The position numbers and the translations under genes are program-made. Of a stretch of DNA of 36,742 nt, positions 16,731-24,391 are shown one piece after another. Where the stretch lies: IMG/VR virus record IMGVR_UViG_3300033551_000022, positions 1-36,742 of that record; one strand, 5' to 3'. A model generated the notes under the pieces. The model saw only the letters and a list, made by a program, of their open reading frames with translations. It did not search any database and had not been told where the DNA came from. Position 1 is the stretch's first letter; every line of letters begins with the position of its first letter. The DNA comes from a virus.

Positions 16731-17584
16731 TTGTCGATGAATTTCTCCGCATCCTGAATTAGGGAATACACCCCGAGTTTCATAAAAAAAGCGACTTCCC
16801 CTCCATGGAGTAGGAATGCTTGTTTCTTTGCCTTGTGAACCTCTTCGTTGATAACGGTCGGTTCCTCATCGTCACGGATAAGGAACAGTGCCGCGATGTC
16901 GCACAGTATCTCCGGGTGAAACATCAACACCTCGTTGCGGGATTCGATTTCCTGCACAGCCCACATCGCCTTTTGAAGGCCTTCCATACGCTTACCGGCG
17001 TTGGCCGATGCAATGGCGCCCTCGAATGATTTTTTGCAGATGCCCGTGAGGTGCCGCAACTCTTCGTTGGTTAATCTGTTATCCAGTTGGATGAGGAGCG
17101 GCTGCAATACCTCGTAGCGGTTCAGGGGTAAATCGGAAGGGTTGGGGAACCGGTGGTATTGATGCCCGTCCAGTTCAAAAGCGAATTCAAGGAGTTCGCG
17201 CCATTGGGGTATGGTGTGGGTTTTGGCGGTGAGGTCGTCTACCTGTTGGCGCAGTTCAAGCGCAGCAATGGACAACGTATTGTAATCTTCGTTCCGCTTC
17301 CAGAACCTTTCGCTGGTCGCCTTATGGGCCTCCCGCTCAGCCTCAATCCTGCTTTTTTGTGTAGGGTCTGCCCAATGGGCCAGCCTTTCCCAGCCTGTTG
17401 CTTCTTTTTTATCGTCAAACTCCACCTTGCCATTGTTCCAATAAGCGGGCACTTTAGTATGTGATGCAAACACCTTAATGCCCATAAACCAAATCGTTCG
17501 TACAAATGCCGAACGGTACGGGAAGCCTTCCAGCCGGCACTCAAACCGCAAAAAGCGGCCTATTTTAAATGTTTGATTTTCCAT
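16634..17584 (-). CDS. Tail assembly chaperone, G-like
   Basis: 316 aa from the ATG at 17584, chosen because it overlaps the preceding stop by one base (TAATG); longer forms run into the upstream gene. Mostly helical, with a coiled-coil stretch at about 85-135 and a compact helical domain from 140 to 300. Immediately upstream of the tape measure gene and carrying a U_UUU_UUU slip site near codons 265-267, with a second product by -1 shift, as for siphophage chaperones that coat the tape measure during tail assembly. It is longer than the usual 120-200 residues, so the N-terminal part may hold an extra domain. Function inferred from position and frameshift. Confidence 0.7.
   Translation of the reverse strand: MENQTFKIGRFLRFECRLEGFPYRSAFVRTIWFMGIKVFASHTKVPAYWNNGKVEFDDKKEATGWERLAHWADPTQKSRIEAEREAHKATSERFWKRNEDYNTLSIAALELRQQVDDLTAKTHTIPQWRELLEFAFELDGHQYHRFPNPSDLPLNRYEVLQPLLIQLDNRLTNEELRHLTGICKKSFEGAIASANAGKRMEGLQKAMWAVQEIESRNEVLMFHPEILCDIAALFLIRDDEEPTVINEEVHKAKKQAFLLHGGEVAFFMKLGVYSLIQDAEKFIDKWQGHWDRHKSQTKTALRTYQEIHSSVSSGPG
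16784..16790 (-). promoter_or_regulatory. Programmed -1 frameshift site (U_UUU_UUU)
   Basis: In the chaperone frame the codons read GCT TTT TTT ATG, giving the canonical X_XXY_YYZ heptamer in phase. The -1 frame is open for another 94 or so codons and ends at the tape measure start. I see only a weak GGG/CCC pairing downstream as possible stimulator. Confidence 0.8.
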
Positions 17585-18147
17585 TATGCGCGTAAATTCC
17601 TGATGTGTATCTGAACTGTTTCGGGATTCAACGGACACCGATAGGTAGAACCGTTAGCGTGTATTAATGTCTGCGTTTCGCCCGCATCCGTTTGCCAAGG
17701 CTCAAGCGCCCCTACGGAAACGAATGTCATTTCCCTTACCTCTAAGTCTTTATCGTCATATTCCAAATCGAGGTCGTGAAGTACTTTTGTGTTGTCGGAA
17801 TGAAAAAACACAGGTAACTGCACATACGGCACCGATTCGTCTACTCCGTATGATTCCAATAATTCAAACAGGTAGTGAATAAACCCGTTCAGTGAAACCC
17901 CGCAGACGATAACCAACGGAAGCAGAAACGGGTCGGCCCCGAACAACAGGCATGCCCCGGCATGGATAATGATACCATGCACCGAAGCCATGCAGAAAAT
18001 ACAGCCGATAACCGGTTTGTAGAGCCAGCTAGGTAAGTGAGTCTCGGCCCAGTCGTGCGGGTGTTCTAGTATCATGCCCGACCCTGTGGCAATACGCAGG
18101 CCGAGGCACCATAAGGCGAGTAGAATAAGTTCGGCGAATATTAGCAT
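17584..18147 (-). CDS. Membrane protein with CxxCMxS motif
   Basis: 187 aa. Three hydrophobic segments: residues 1-18, about 45-70 and about 73-95. The second holds GCIFCMASVHG, a CxxCM(A/S)S(V)xG signature that I recall from small membrane proteins in Bacteroidota phage structural operons; two cysteines at the membrane surface may bind metal. The C-terminal 90 residues are soluble. It lies between head-tail joining genes and the tail chaperone with 7-nt and 1-nt overlaps, so it is co-translated with virion genes, an odd place for a membrane protein. Function unknown. Confidence 0.7.
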   Translation of the reverse strand: MLIFAELILLALWCLGLRIATGSGMILEHPHDWAETHLPSWLYKPVIGCIFCMASVHGIIIHAGACLLFGADPFLLPLVIVCGVSLNGFIHYLFELLESYGVDESVPYVQLPVFFHSDNTKVLHDLDLEYDDKDLEVREMTFVSVGALEPWQTDAGETQTLIHANGSTYRCPLNPETVQIHIRNLRA

Positions 18148-18305
18148 GATAATGGTTTTAATTCAATATCGGGAAAGTATGGCCCGTATATGTGCCATGA
18201 ATTTGTTTTTGCGGTGTAGGTTTCAGTTAAAACAACGTTTTTTAAACCCTCTGGTACATCTATTGTGCGTCGAGGCCATATGCAGAAGTCTCCTAATGTT
18301 ATCAT
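18141..18305 (-). CDS. Small hypothetical protein, 54 aa
   Basis: Open from ATG at 18305 to TAA at 18141. The start overlaps the preceding stop as ATGA and the end overlaps the next start by 7 nt, so it fills the only gap between two virion-region genes exactly. The product (MITLGDFCIWPRRTIDVPEG then mostly polar) has no recognised motif. The tight coupling on both sides is the main reason to believe it. Confidence 0.65.
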   Translation of the reverse strand: MITLGDFCIWPRRTIDVPEGLKNVVLTETYTAKTNSWHIYGPYFPDIELKPLSC

Positions 18306-18709
18306 ACAATCAGTATTTGCTCTAAAATGTTAAATGGAAACCCGTCAACCCCGAACACCTTCTCGAAACTTACCGTTGCACAGGTGGCGGGCTCTTCGGC
18401 CCCGTAATCAAACGGTACATTGTCGTGCAGTTGCCCGTCAACCGCTGTAACCCATACGGTAAAGGTTGTTTTATCGGTCAGGTAAGGTATAATGCCGTCC
18501 AGTTCCACCGTCAGTAACCCTTGGGCATCGGAACTGCCCAAAATAACCTGTACCACTCCGTTGCTGTCGTTGGCGAAGTGTACATTGTAGTCATTGCTGA
18601 CGCCCTCAACGGTGCCCAAATCTAGCGTGAACACATCTTCATCTCCCGGACATTGGGGGAGGGCCAGGCACTTAAACCTTACACAATTATTGCAGTCTTG
18701 GCAACTCAT
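18302..18709 (-). CDS. Virion-region protein with Cys-rich N-terminus
   Basis: 135 aa from ATG at 18709 (ATGA overlap with the upstream stop). Residues 2-20 contain five cysteines (SCQDCNNCVRFKCLALPQC), possibly a metal site; the rest is predicted as an Ig-like beta domain (residues 30-110) with regularly alternating Val/Thr/Asp. Its location between a joining-protein gene and the tail chaperone suggests a tail tube-associated or joining role; not established. Confidence 0.6.
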   Translation of the reverse strand: MSCQDCNNCVRFKCLALPQCPGDEDVFTLDLGTVEGVSNDYNVHFANDSNGVVQVILGSSDAQGLLTVELDGIIPYLTDKTTFTVWVTAVDGQLHDNVPFDYGAEEPATCATVSFEKVFGVDGFPFNILEQILIV

Positions 18710-19275
18710 GAACAACAGGAAGTTATACAGTTGGGGTAATATTGGGCGGTGTAGTTCAATTCCATCTTATGCAGAACTAAATCAACAGGGAGTCTGATGT
18801 CCATGCCCTGCCAAATCTCCGCAGCATTGCGGGCCGAATCGGTAGAGAGTGTGGAAGAGGACAACTTAATTACATTTACGTTCAGCGACTCGCGCAGGTC
18901 TTGTTCGTTGTTGAGGAAGGTGTTTTTGTACATGCAGAACTCCAATAAATCCACACCATTCTGCGATTCCCGGCGCTTCATGTAGTAGAGCGCCACGGAA
19001 TAACTGCCCCTTACGTACGGGTCGCACCCGCGCTTGCTTTCTATTTCCGTTATCCTGTCGGACTGCGTACGCAGGAAAAAGCAGACCCCTGCCGTGTAAT
19101 CGGAAAGGGAAATGGGCTTCATGTTGTCTTTGTTGTGGTATACCGCAGGGTACACCTTGCGCGCGTTGGGGTCTTGGCTTGATTCGGAAATGAGCTCGGC
19201 CATTCCGTTGACCTGCGAAAGCTGGTTTGTGGCTTTAATACGCCCGGCTACGTATGTGACTATCTGCTCAAGCAT
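18706..19275 (-). CDS. Head-tail joining or tail-terminator-like protein
   Basis: 189 aa, mixed alpha/beta with a helical N-terminus (residues 1-30), central strands and an ending with NCITSCCS. It is the first leftward gene after terminase, where siphophage head-completion and tail-terminator proteins usually lie. The start at 19275 is 20-30 bp after a candidate promoter. No decisive motif. Confidence 0.5.
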   Translation of the reverse strand: MLEQIVTYVAGRIKATNQLSQVNGMAELISESSQDPNARKVYPAVYHNKDNMKPISLSDYTAGVCFFLRTQSDRITEIESKRGCDPYVRGSYSVALYYMKRRESQNGVDLLEFCMYKNTFLNNEQDLRESLNVNVIKLSSSTLSTDSARNAAEIWQGMDIRLPVDLVLHKMELNYTAQYYPNCITSCCS

Positions 19276-19289
19276 GCGGTATTTATCTA

Positions 19290-19309
19290 TACATTTGAAG
19301 ACAAATATA
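19290..19309. promoter_or_regulatory. Overlapping opposed -7 elements in a palindrome
   Basis: TACATTTG (19290-19297, plus strand) and TATATTTG (19309-19302, minus strand) both match TAnnTTTG and lie on the two arms of ATTTG-AAGA-CAAAT. The plus gene starts at 19320 and the minus gene at 19275, so each promoter would fire across the other. A single regulator or polymerase interference could choose between them. No -33 element at standard spacing. Confidence 0.5.
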
Positions 19310-19319
19310 GAAAAAATCT

Positions 19320-19895
19320 ATGGCTATTTCACCCCAGCAGTTAATATCCCAAATGAGGAAGGTGGCTGACGCTTTGGAGGATTCCGAGCCCATGTTTTTT
19401 GCCGTATCCAACTCGGTGCGCAATCAGTCTATACGTGTTTTTGAACAGGGCGGGGTAGGACCGGACGGTGCCCCGGGAAGGTACTCATCAAAGCCTCTCT
19501 ACGTAAACCCGGCCGACTCGGTGCGCAAGTTTCCGCTAAAAGGCAAGAACGGTGGCGGTGCGCAGTTTAAAAACGGCAAGCCCCGCAAGACCTCCTATTT
19601 CCAAAGCTATGCCGACTTCAAACGGACGATAGGTGAACCGGCGTTCGTCAACCTGCGGGTATTCGGCAACCTTGCACGGGCGTACGGCACGGGAGTGGCC
19701 GTAAGGAAAGAAAACGGACAGGTAAGGGTATTTCACCAGATACGCTTGGATGCTTCAAACCCATCGGGGAAGATAAACGGGTTGATTTCAAAATACCCCG
19801 GCGCGTTCAGGCCCACCAAAAAGGAACTGGCCGAGTTCCGGGAGGATTTGCAGAACTATACTAATGATTTAGTGGAGCGGATTATTGGCGGCTAA
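19320..19895 (+). CDS. Tail-completion / virion morphogenesis protein (HK97 gp10-like)
   Basis: 191 aa. Resembles the HK97-gp10 / Mu gpG group of tail-completion proteins: helical start (about 1-35), a basic glycine-rich middle (FEQGGVGPDGAPGRYSSKPL at about 41-60, later KGKNGGGAQFKNGKP), then strands ending with VNLRVFGNLARAYGTGVAVR. It lies where such proteins are expected, between terminase and the head-tail joining genes, but on the opposite strand from all its neighbours. Own candidate promoter directly upstream; convergent with terL with a weak terminator between. Confidence 0.6.
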   Translation: MAISPQQLISQMRKVADALEDSEPMFFAVSNSVRNQSIRVFEQGGVGPDGAPGRYSSKPLYVNPADSVRKFPLKGKNGGGAQFKNGKPRKTSYFQSYADFKRTIGEPAFVNLRVFGNLARAYGTGVAVRKENGQVRVFHQIRLDASNPSGKINGLISKYPGAFRPTKKELAEFREDLQNYTNDLVERIIGG

Positions 19896-19948
19896 ATTTG
19901 TAAAATAGTTTATTTTTTAACTACCTTATTTTCTTGTTTTTAGTCTCG

Positions 19949-19970
19949 TTTTATCCCGCGTGGAATAAAA
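19949..19970. terminator. Weak bidirectional terminator between convergent genes
   Basis: TTTTAT (19949-19954) pairs with ATAAAA (19965-19970) and CC with GG inside one mismatch, around a GCGT loop, in a T-rich stretch. It lies between the rightward tail-completion gene (ends 19895) and leftward terL (ends 19989). Stability looks modest. Confidence 0.45.
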
Positions 19971-19988
19971 TGAACTCTGCAATATAGT

Positions 19989-21869
19989 TTACATATTCAG
20001 GAAATTCCGATTGAAAGCGGCGAGGTCGTAGCGGATGCAGTCCAGATACGCGCCGACACCCCCGTCCGTAGGGTCATGACCCACTATTTTACTGTCCGAG
20101 TCTGCATCTGCCTTGGCGAGGTCCGAAATAAGACCCGTACAGGCCGTGTTTATCAGTATCTCATCGTATCGGGCAAAAACCTCATTACACAGGGACCTGT
20201 TGCCCGCCATGTTTACGTTGGCCCGGTTTATGTTTACCTGATTCCACGAAATACCCATCGTTCCCATGAACGTCTGCCACTGTTCGTTGCTGGCCCCTCC
20301 CAATAAATCAGCCTTACCCGCCACGGAACCGCCGGTAACCATAAATAACCGGTGCTTGGACTGTAGCGGGCATATCCGCTCCAATTGTTCCGTCCAATCG
20401 GCATCGGCCACCAGCTCCGCGAAATAGTGAATGTACCCGTACCGCTTATTGACGGGTTCGCCCCTGTGGGACAGCAACAGCACTGGCCTCAGTCCCGAAA
20501 AGTTAACAGATACGTACACAATCTGGTTTTGTTGGTATACAGCCAGCGGCGATACGTGCGTTACCCTGTCGTAACTGTGCAGCCATGCCGCCGTTGTGTG
20601 ACCCAATTCAAAGTATTCCCTCATCATTATGGAGTCCCAGTCGTCGGGGGACCGGCCGATATTTTCTTTTACTTTTTTCTTCTTGATTACGGACAGTTTA
20701 CCGTCGTCGTCGATGTTGGCCACCTTTACCTGTTCCATTTCCTCAGCAACTAAGTCTTTTACAGTCCCATTGTTGCTGATTTCCCCGTATTTGCGGGCCT
20801 GTATCGCTTTGGCCATGCGTATGGAACATTGGTCTTTAAGTGATTTGTAGTTTATTTCGCCGACCGGTGATGAGTTGTTGGTAAACCCTTTACAACCCAT
20901 TATATCCACTACGCCGCCGCCGACCCCGTCCTCATCAACCACGGTGCGCGAGTTTGGTATGCCGTATTTATGCTGTAATTCTTTACCCCTCTCGGCTATT
21001 TCGGGTATAAGTGTTTTGGGTAGTGATAACCGGTAGATACACACTTTGCCGTGCCACACACGGAACACCGTGCTGTCTTTACCTTTCCGGGCCACGTCTA
21101 TGGTGAGGTATTTATCGCCTTCCTGTTTGAGGTGGTCGGGTCTGAAGTAGTCCGAAATTGCCTCTTGGTCAATAAGTGTAGCCGGGTCGTCGTCATACTC
21201 CCAATTTCCGTAGTAAAGGCGCTCCCTGCTATTCTTTTCCATCTGTAGTAAAGAACGCAGGTAGCTTTCGGGCAGGTGCGGGTTGTCGGTGGGCAGCGCA
21301 GCTACGAATTTGCGGTACGGCTTTATTACCCCTTCTTTCTTCGGACGGTAAAACTCACGGTACGGCCAATTTTTAGTCGGGTTGCAGGTTCCGAGTATCT
21401 TCGGGTGGATATTGTACTCGTTCAGTTTGTAGCGGATGCGGGACATTACGGTCTGCCACGCCAAGAAAGTTATTTGACCACATTCGTCTATAAAGGCGCC
21501 GCTAATCTCTAATGAGCCAAAGCGGTCGAATTTATCATCGGATGGAAGAAAACGTAAATCCTTTAGTATTATCTGACTCCCGTTGTGCCAGTTTATTACG
21601 TGGTCCTGTCCATTATAAGTATACTGGTCTGTTATGCCCAAACGGGAGCACCAATCGAAAAACGTATTCAGGGTAGTTTCTCGTAGTGTTTTAAGAAAAG
21701 CGCGACCCATCAGCCACCTCGTGCCTGGATGCCTTTGACACATTTCTATGAGCCAAAGGCATCCTATGCTTGATTTGGCTCCACCCGCAGCACCCCCGTA
21801 GAGTATTTCCGTGGTAGTTGAGTCCCGCAGATACCAAAGTGCGTTTTCCTGCTTAGGAAGTAGCTTCAT
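19989..21869 (-). CDS. terL: Terminase large subunit
   Basis: 626 aa. DNA-packaging motor. ATPase domain: deviant Walker A GGAAGGAKS (25-33), Walker B AFIDE (125-129), coupling motif TCNPT (161-165). Nuclease domain (RNase H fold): TIDVARKGKD (256-265) with first Asp, VVDEDGVGGG (310-319), and DDWDS (409-413). The protein continues about 180 residues beyond the normal end. This extension (about 448-615) repeats the same fold pattern: a first strand YVSVNFSGLRP, a GGSVAGKADLLGGAS segment, a helix, CTGLISDLAKADAD, and DGGVGAYLDCIRYDL, as in a terminase nuclease, but with Asn instead of the first Asp. Typical large subunits are 450-550 residues. It follows terS with a 17-nt overlap. Confidence 0.93.
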   Translation of the reverse strand: MKLLPKQENALWYLRDSTTTEILYGGAAGGAKSSIGCLWLIEMCQRHPGTRWLMGRAFLKTLRETTLNTFFDWCSRLGITDQYTYNGQDHVINWHNGSQIILKDLRFLPSDDKFDRFGSLEISGAFIDECGQITFLAWQTVMSRIRYKLNEYNIHPKILGTCNPTKNWPYREFYRPKKEGVIKPYRKFVAALPTDNPHLPESYLRSLLQMEKNSRERLYYGNWEYDDDPATLIDQEAISDYFRPDHLKQEGDKYLTIDVARKGKDSTVFRVWHGKVCIYRLSLPKTLIPEIAERGKELQHKYGIPNSRTVVDEDGVGGGVVDIMGCKGFTNNSSPVGEINYKSLKDQCSIRMAKAIQARKYGEISNNGTVKDLVAEEMEQVKVANIDDDGKLSVIKKKKVKENIGRSPDDWDSIMMREYFELGHTTAAWLHSYDRVTHVSPLAVYQQNQIVYVSVNFSGLRPVLLLSHRGEPVNKRYGYIHYFAELVADADWTEQLERICPLQSKHRLFMVTGGSVAGKADLLGGASNEQWQTFMGTMGISWNQVNINRANVNMAGNRSLCNEVFARYDEILINTACTGLISDLAKADADSDSKIVGHDPTDGGVGAYLDCIRYDLAAFNRNFLNM

Positions 21870-22314
21870 CGGCAGGGGGCAGTCCTGTGCCCAGGTATAT
21901 TACATTCGGTTTAATCTGTTCGCCGGCGCTGGTGACGTCCAGTTTGTCGCCGTACTTCTTGGGTGCCATTTTTCCCATAAGCCACTTTCGGGTATCTATT
22001 TTAAGCCGCGAACGCTGCACAACCTCATGATTTATATACTCTTTTCCCGTTTCGGGGTCTATTTGCCAATCGTTGGCCGATTCGTCAGCTATCTCCAATA
22101 TTTCGTCCGCCATGGCATCGCTACGGGCAACCATCGCGCGCGCATATTGGTCGGCAAAGCCCTTGTTTTCAGAGCACCAATCCAAGAAAGTACTTTTCGA
22201 TATAGGCTTGTTATCCTCCGTGGCTTTGCGCAGTGAAATATTATTGGAGATTATCTTCTCGCAGATTTCATCCACAATTGCCCTTTTTTCCTCATCCGTT
22301 TTTGCCGCCGCCAT
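21853..22314 (-). CDS. terS: Terminase small subunit
   Basis: 153 aa. The small subunit recognises phage DNA and recruits TerL. N-terminal helices include a helix-turn-helix-like segment (NNISLRKATEDNKPISKSTF at 29-48, then LDWCSEN) typical of the terminase small subunit of the Terminase_5/6 type; a long central helical part (RAMVARSDAMADEILEIADE) follows, and the C-terminal part has RKWLMGKMAPKKYGDK, a common ending of this family. A 17-nt overlap with terL downstream. A candidate promoter lies 23-30 bp upstream, which would start the late transcript. Confidence 0.88.
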   Translation of the reverse strand: MAAAKTDEEKRAIVDEICEKIISNNISLRKATEDNKPISKSTFLDWCSENKGFADQYARAMVARSDAMADEILEIADESANDWQIDPETGKEYINHEVVQRSRLKIDTRKWLMGKMAPKKYGDKLDVTSAGEQIKPNVIYLGTGLPPADEATS

Positions 22315-22336
22315 ATAAATTTCCTATTTACTCTTG

Positions 22337-22344
22337 CAAATTTA
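22337..22344 (-). promoter_or_regulatory. Candidate late promoter -7 element upstream of terS
   Basis: The minus strand reads TAAATTTG, matching TAnnTTTG, 23-30 nt upstream of the terS start in the AT-rich gap (22315-22354) between early and late genes. No good -33 element is seen. Confidence 0.45.
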
Positions 22345-22354
22345 TAGATTTTGT

Positions 22355-22591
22355 TTATAAATCCGCATTCAGCGTGGATAACTTATCACTTACCTTATGC
22401 CTCGCACGATTACCCCACTGTACGCATACACCGAAGCAACGGCAGAATTCGGAACCGTTATGGGTTACACTGAACCCCATCCTGCGGAGTCTCTCCCTTG
22501 TGGGTTTATCCATTTTGGGAACGTAAGTCCGCTGCTTGCCGTCGGCCATGTAGGCGCGTATCTGCGCGATGGATTGTTCGTAAATGGTCAT
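22355..22591 (-). CDS. Small hypothetical protein
   Basis: 78 aa, basic. Residues 1-35 are helical and basic; a CRCFGVC cluster (about 50-56) could hold a metal. Located at the distal end of the early operon, 2 bp after the DnaA-like gene. Function unknown. Confidence 0.55.
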   Translation of the reverse strand: MTIYEQSIAQIRAYMADGKQRTYVPKMDKPTRERLRRMGFSVTHNGSEFCRCFGVCVQWGNRARHKVSDKLSTLNADL

Positions 22592-22593
22592 TT

Positions 22594-22983
22594 TTATTTA
22601 GTGGTGAGTTCTTTTTCTATCTTTCCGTATTCTTCGGGACCTACAACATGGTACAGCATCTGCCTAAGGTCGTCTGCGGTCCTGAACGCCTCTTTGAACT
22701 TTTTAAGGTGATGGAGTACCGTGCAATGCTCTTTGCCGACCATGGCCCCCAAAAGGGAAAGAGAGACGCGATGCTTTGACCTCCGGCACAGGAAGTAAAA
22801 TATACTTCTGGCGTCCACGGTGTATTGCTCCCTGTTTTCGTCAGTAAGGCTCATTTGAAGCCGGGTTTCTACAAGGTGCTTTATCTCGTACGGGCGTTTT
22901 TCCTCCAATGGCTTTGAGGGAATGGAGAATTTTCGCATCCCGTCGAGATTACATACCCTGAGTATCTTTTCGCTCTGTTTCAT
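22594..22983 (-). CDS. DnaA domain IV-like DNA-binding protein
   Basis: 129 aa. The segment 57-95 (DARSIFYFLCRR, then SLSLLGAMVGKEHCTVLHHL) matches the helix-turn-helix region of DnaA domain IV, including the basic loop and the DHTTV-like signature here read as EHCTV. No AAA+ domain is present, so it can bind DNA but not load helicase by itself. Such stand-alone domains occur in phages and may bind the phage origin or compete at the host origin; which applies is open. The start at 22983 overlaps the methyltransferase by 35 nt; ATG at 22938 would avoid the overlap. Neither start has a Shine-Dalgarno. Confidence 0.75.
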   Translation of the reverse strand: MKQSEKILRVCNLDGMRKFSIPSKPLEEKRPYEIKHLVETRLQMSLTDENREQYTVDARSIFYFLCRRSKHRVSLSLLGAMVGKEHCTVLHHLKKFKEAFRTADDLRQMLYHVVGPEEYGKIEKELTTK

Positions 22984-24391
22984 TCAGAATGTCGTTTACT
23001 TTCTGTATTCTTTTGCCTATCCACTCCATAACGGGCACGGCCATGGAGTTGCCCAATGCCTTGTATCTGGGTCCGTCAGCCGCCAGTTTGGCACATTCTT
23101 CGCGCGTGAGACCTTTGGGGTTGCCGCGGGCCTGGTACTTTATCCAGTCGGCTGCCAGTTTTTCGGGCTTTACGCCGCGCCCGAACGGAACATTTGTCCA
23201 CCCGTCAGGAAACCCCTGTAATCTTTCACACTCCCTGGGGGTGAGGCGACGCACGTTTAGTCCGTCAAACATATTTTGGTCTGGCGATGTTTCAAAATGC
23301 GCGGAGGTAATTACATGCGGCAAACTTGCACTTGACAATGTTCCAGCAGAATCTCCAAACTCCACCGTTGAACGGTTTGTCTTGCTGGTAATCTGTACGC
23401 CATCAAAATAAGCCACCGCGTGGGAGTGACTTGTCGTTATGGTAAATGCCGGGTCCCCATCTTCACCGACACCAAATCCGGTTCCGTTACCCATGGATAT
23501 ATGCCTGGTTGCCACTTGGGTGTTTATCGGAATGGCACCGAAGGACACTGCAAAAACTTCAACCTCAAAATCATTCCGCTGCCCCTTAGCCGTTGCGGCA
23601 TGCCTTACGGCTAAGGGGCCCGATGTATTACCGCCCCCGAAACATAATGTTTCGCTCCCTCCGCCCAGGTCGCCGCCGTTGGCTCTCACGGTTCCTCCGA
23701 CTTCCGTTTCGATATATGCACCAATGCTTGATGCAGCAAAGCAGGAAGGGTCTTGCCCCGTTTTTCTGCCCGGCGCAGGATGCCAAGCGCAGCCTTCGGC
23801 GTCAAAAAGTACCGCCGCGGCATGTCGCCAGTCTCCAAGGTATCCGACAACGAACACACGCTCGCGTCTCTGGGCCACACCGAAGTACTGAGCGTCAAGC
23901 ACACGCCAGGCGAGCCCGTAGGCATTCCGGTAGCCGGGGATGATTCCGGCCTTTTTCCATCCTCCTTTTGGCGGCTCAATTCCTTGTCCGCTGAGGAATC
24001 CCAAAAACTCCGCAAAGTCGCGTCCTCCGTTACTTGAAAGAACACCGGGGACGTTTTCCCATAGGATCCAGCGCGGCCTTTTTTCGGCGGCAATACGTCC
24101 GAAGGTGAGTGAAAGCTGAGAACGCGGGTCGTCCAAGCCGCCCCTGAGTCCGGCGATTGAGAACCCTTGGCAGGGTGTTCCTCCGCAAATAAGGTCAATA
24201 GGCTCATTTATGAAAATTTCGTTTGTGAATACTTTGGTCATGTCCCCTATATTCGGGACTTTGGGAAACCTGTGTGCAAGAACAGCACAAGGGAACGGTT
24301 CTATTTCGGAACAATACACCGGAGTCCACCCCAACGGTTCCCATGCGGTTTCTGGCGCTCCTATCCCGGAACAGAAAGTGGCAAATCTCAT
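22949..24391 (-). CDS. DNA (cytosine-5) methyltransferase, Dcm-like
   Basis: 480 aa from ATG at 24391, which overlaps the helicase-loader stop as ATGA and has a strong Shine-Dalgarno (AAAGGAGGT). Motif I FCSGIGAPE (6-14), catalytic motif IV GGTPCQGFS with Cys74, motif VI ENV (112-114), motif VIII QRRERVFVVG (174-183), target-recognition region about 190-380, motif IX RLTPRECERLQGFPDGWT (382-399), motif X GNSMAVPVMEWIG (447-459). All catalytic elements are intact. The recognition region is unusually long and Gly/Thr-rich, so the target cannot be predicted. No partner restriction enzyme is visible, so it is probably an anti-restriction or regulatory orphan methylase. Confidence 0.95.
   Translation of the reverse strand: MRFATFCSGIGAPETAWEPLGWTPVYCSEIEPFPCAVLAHRFPKVPNIGDMTKVFTNEIFINEPIDLICGGTPCQGFSIAGLRGGLDDPRSQLSLTFGRIAAEKRPRWILWENVPGVLSSNGGRDFAEFLGFLSGQGIEPPKGGWKKAGIIPGYRNAYGLAWRVLDAQYFGVAQRRERVFVVGYLGDWRHAAAVLFDAEGCAWHPAPGRKTGQDPSCFAASSIGAYIETEVGGTVRANGGDLGGGSETLCFGGGNTSGPLAVRHAATAKGQRNDFEVEVFAVSFGAIPINTQVATRHISMGNGTGFGVGEDGDPAFTITTSHSHAVAYFDGVQITSKTNRSTVEFGDSAGTLSSASLPHVITSAHFETSPDQNMFDGLNVRRLTPRECERLQGFPDGWTNVPFGRGVKPEKLAADWIKYQARGNPKGLTREECAKLAADGPRYKALGNSMAVPVMEWIGKRIQKVNDILNETERKDTQGM

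Noticed and set aside
22397-22779. Plus-strand ORFs opposite the DnaA-like gene
   Set aside because: They lie wholly antisense to genes with recognisable domain-IV sequence and operon coupling.
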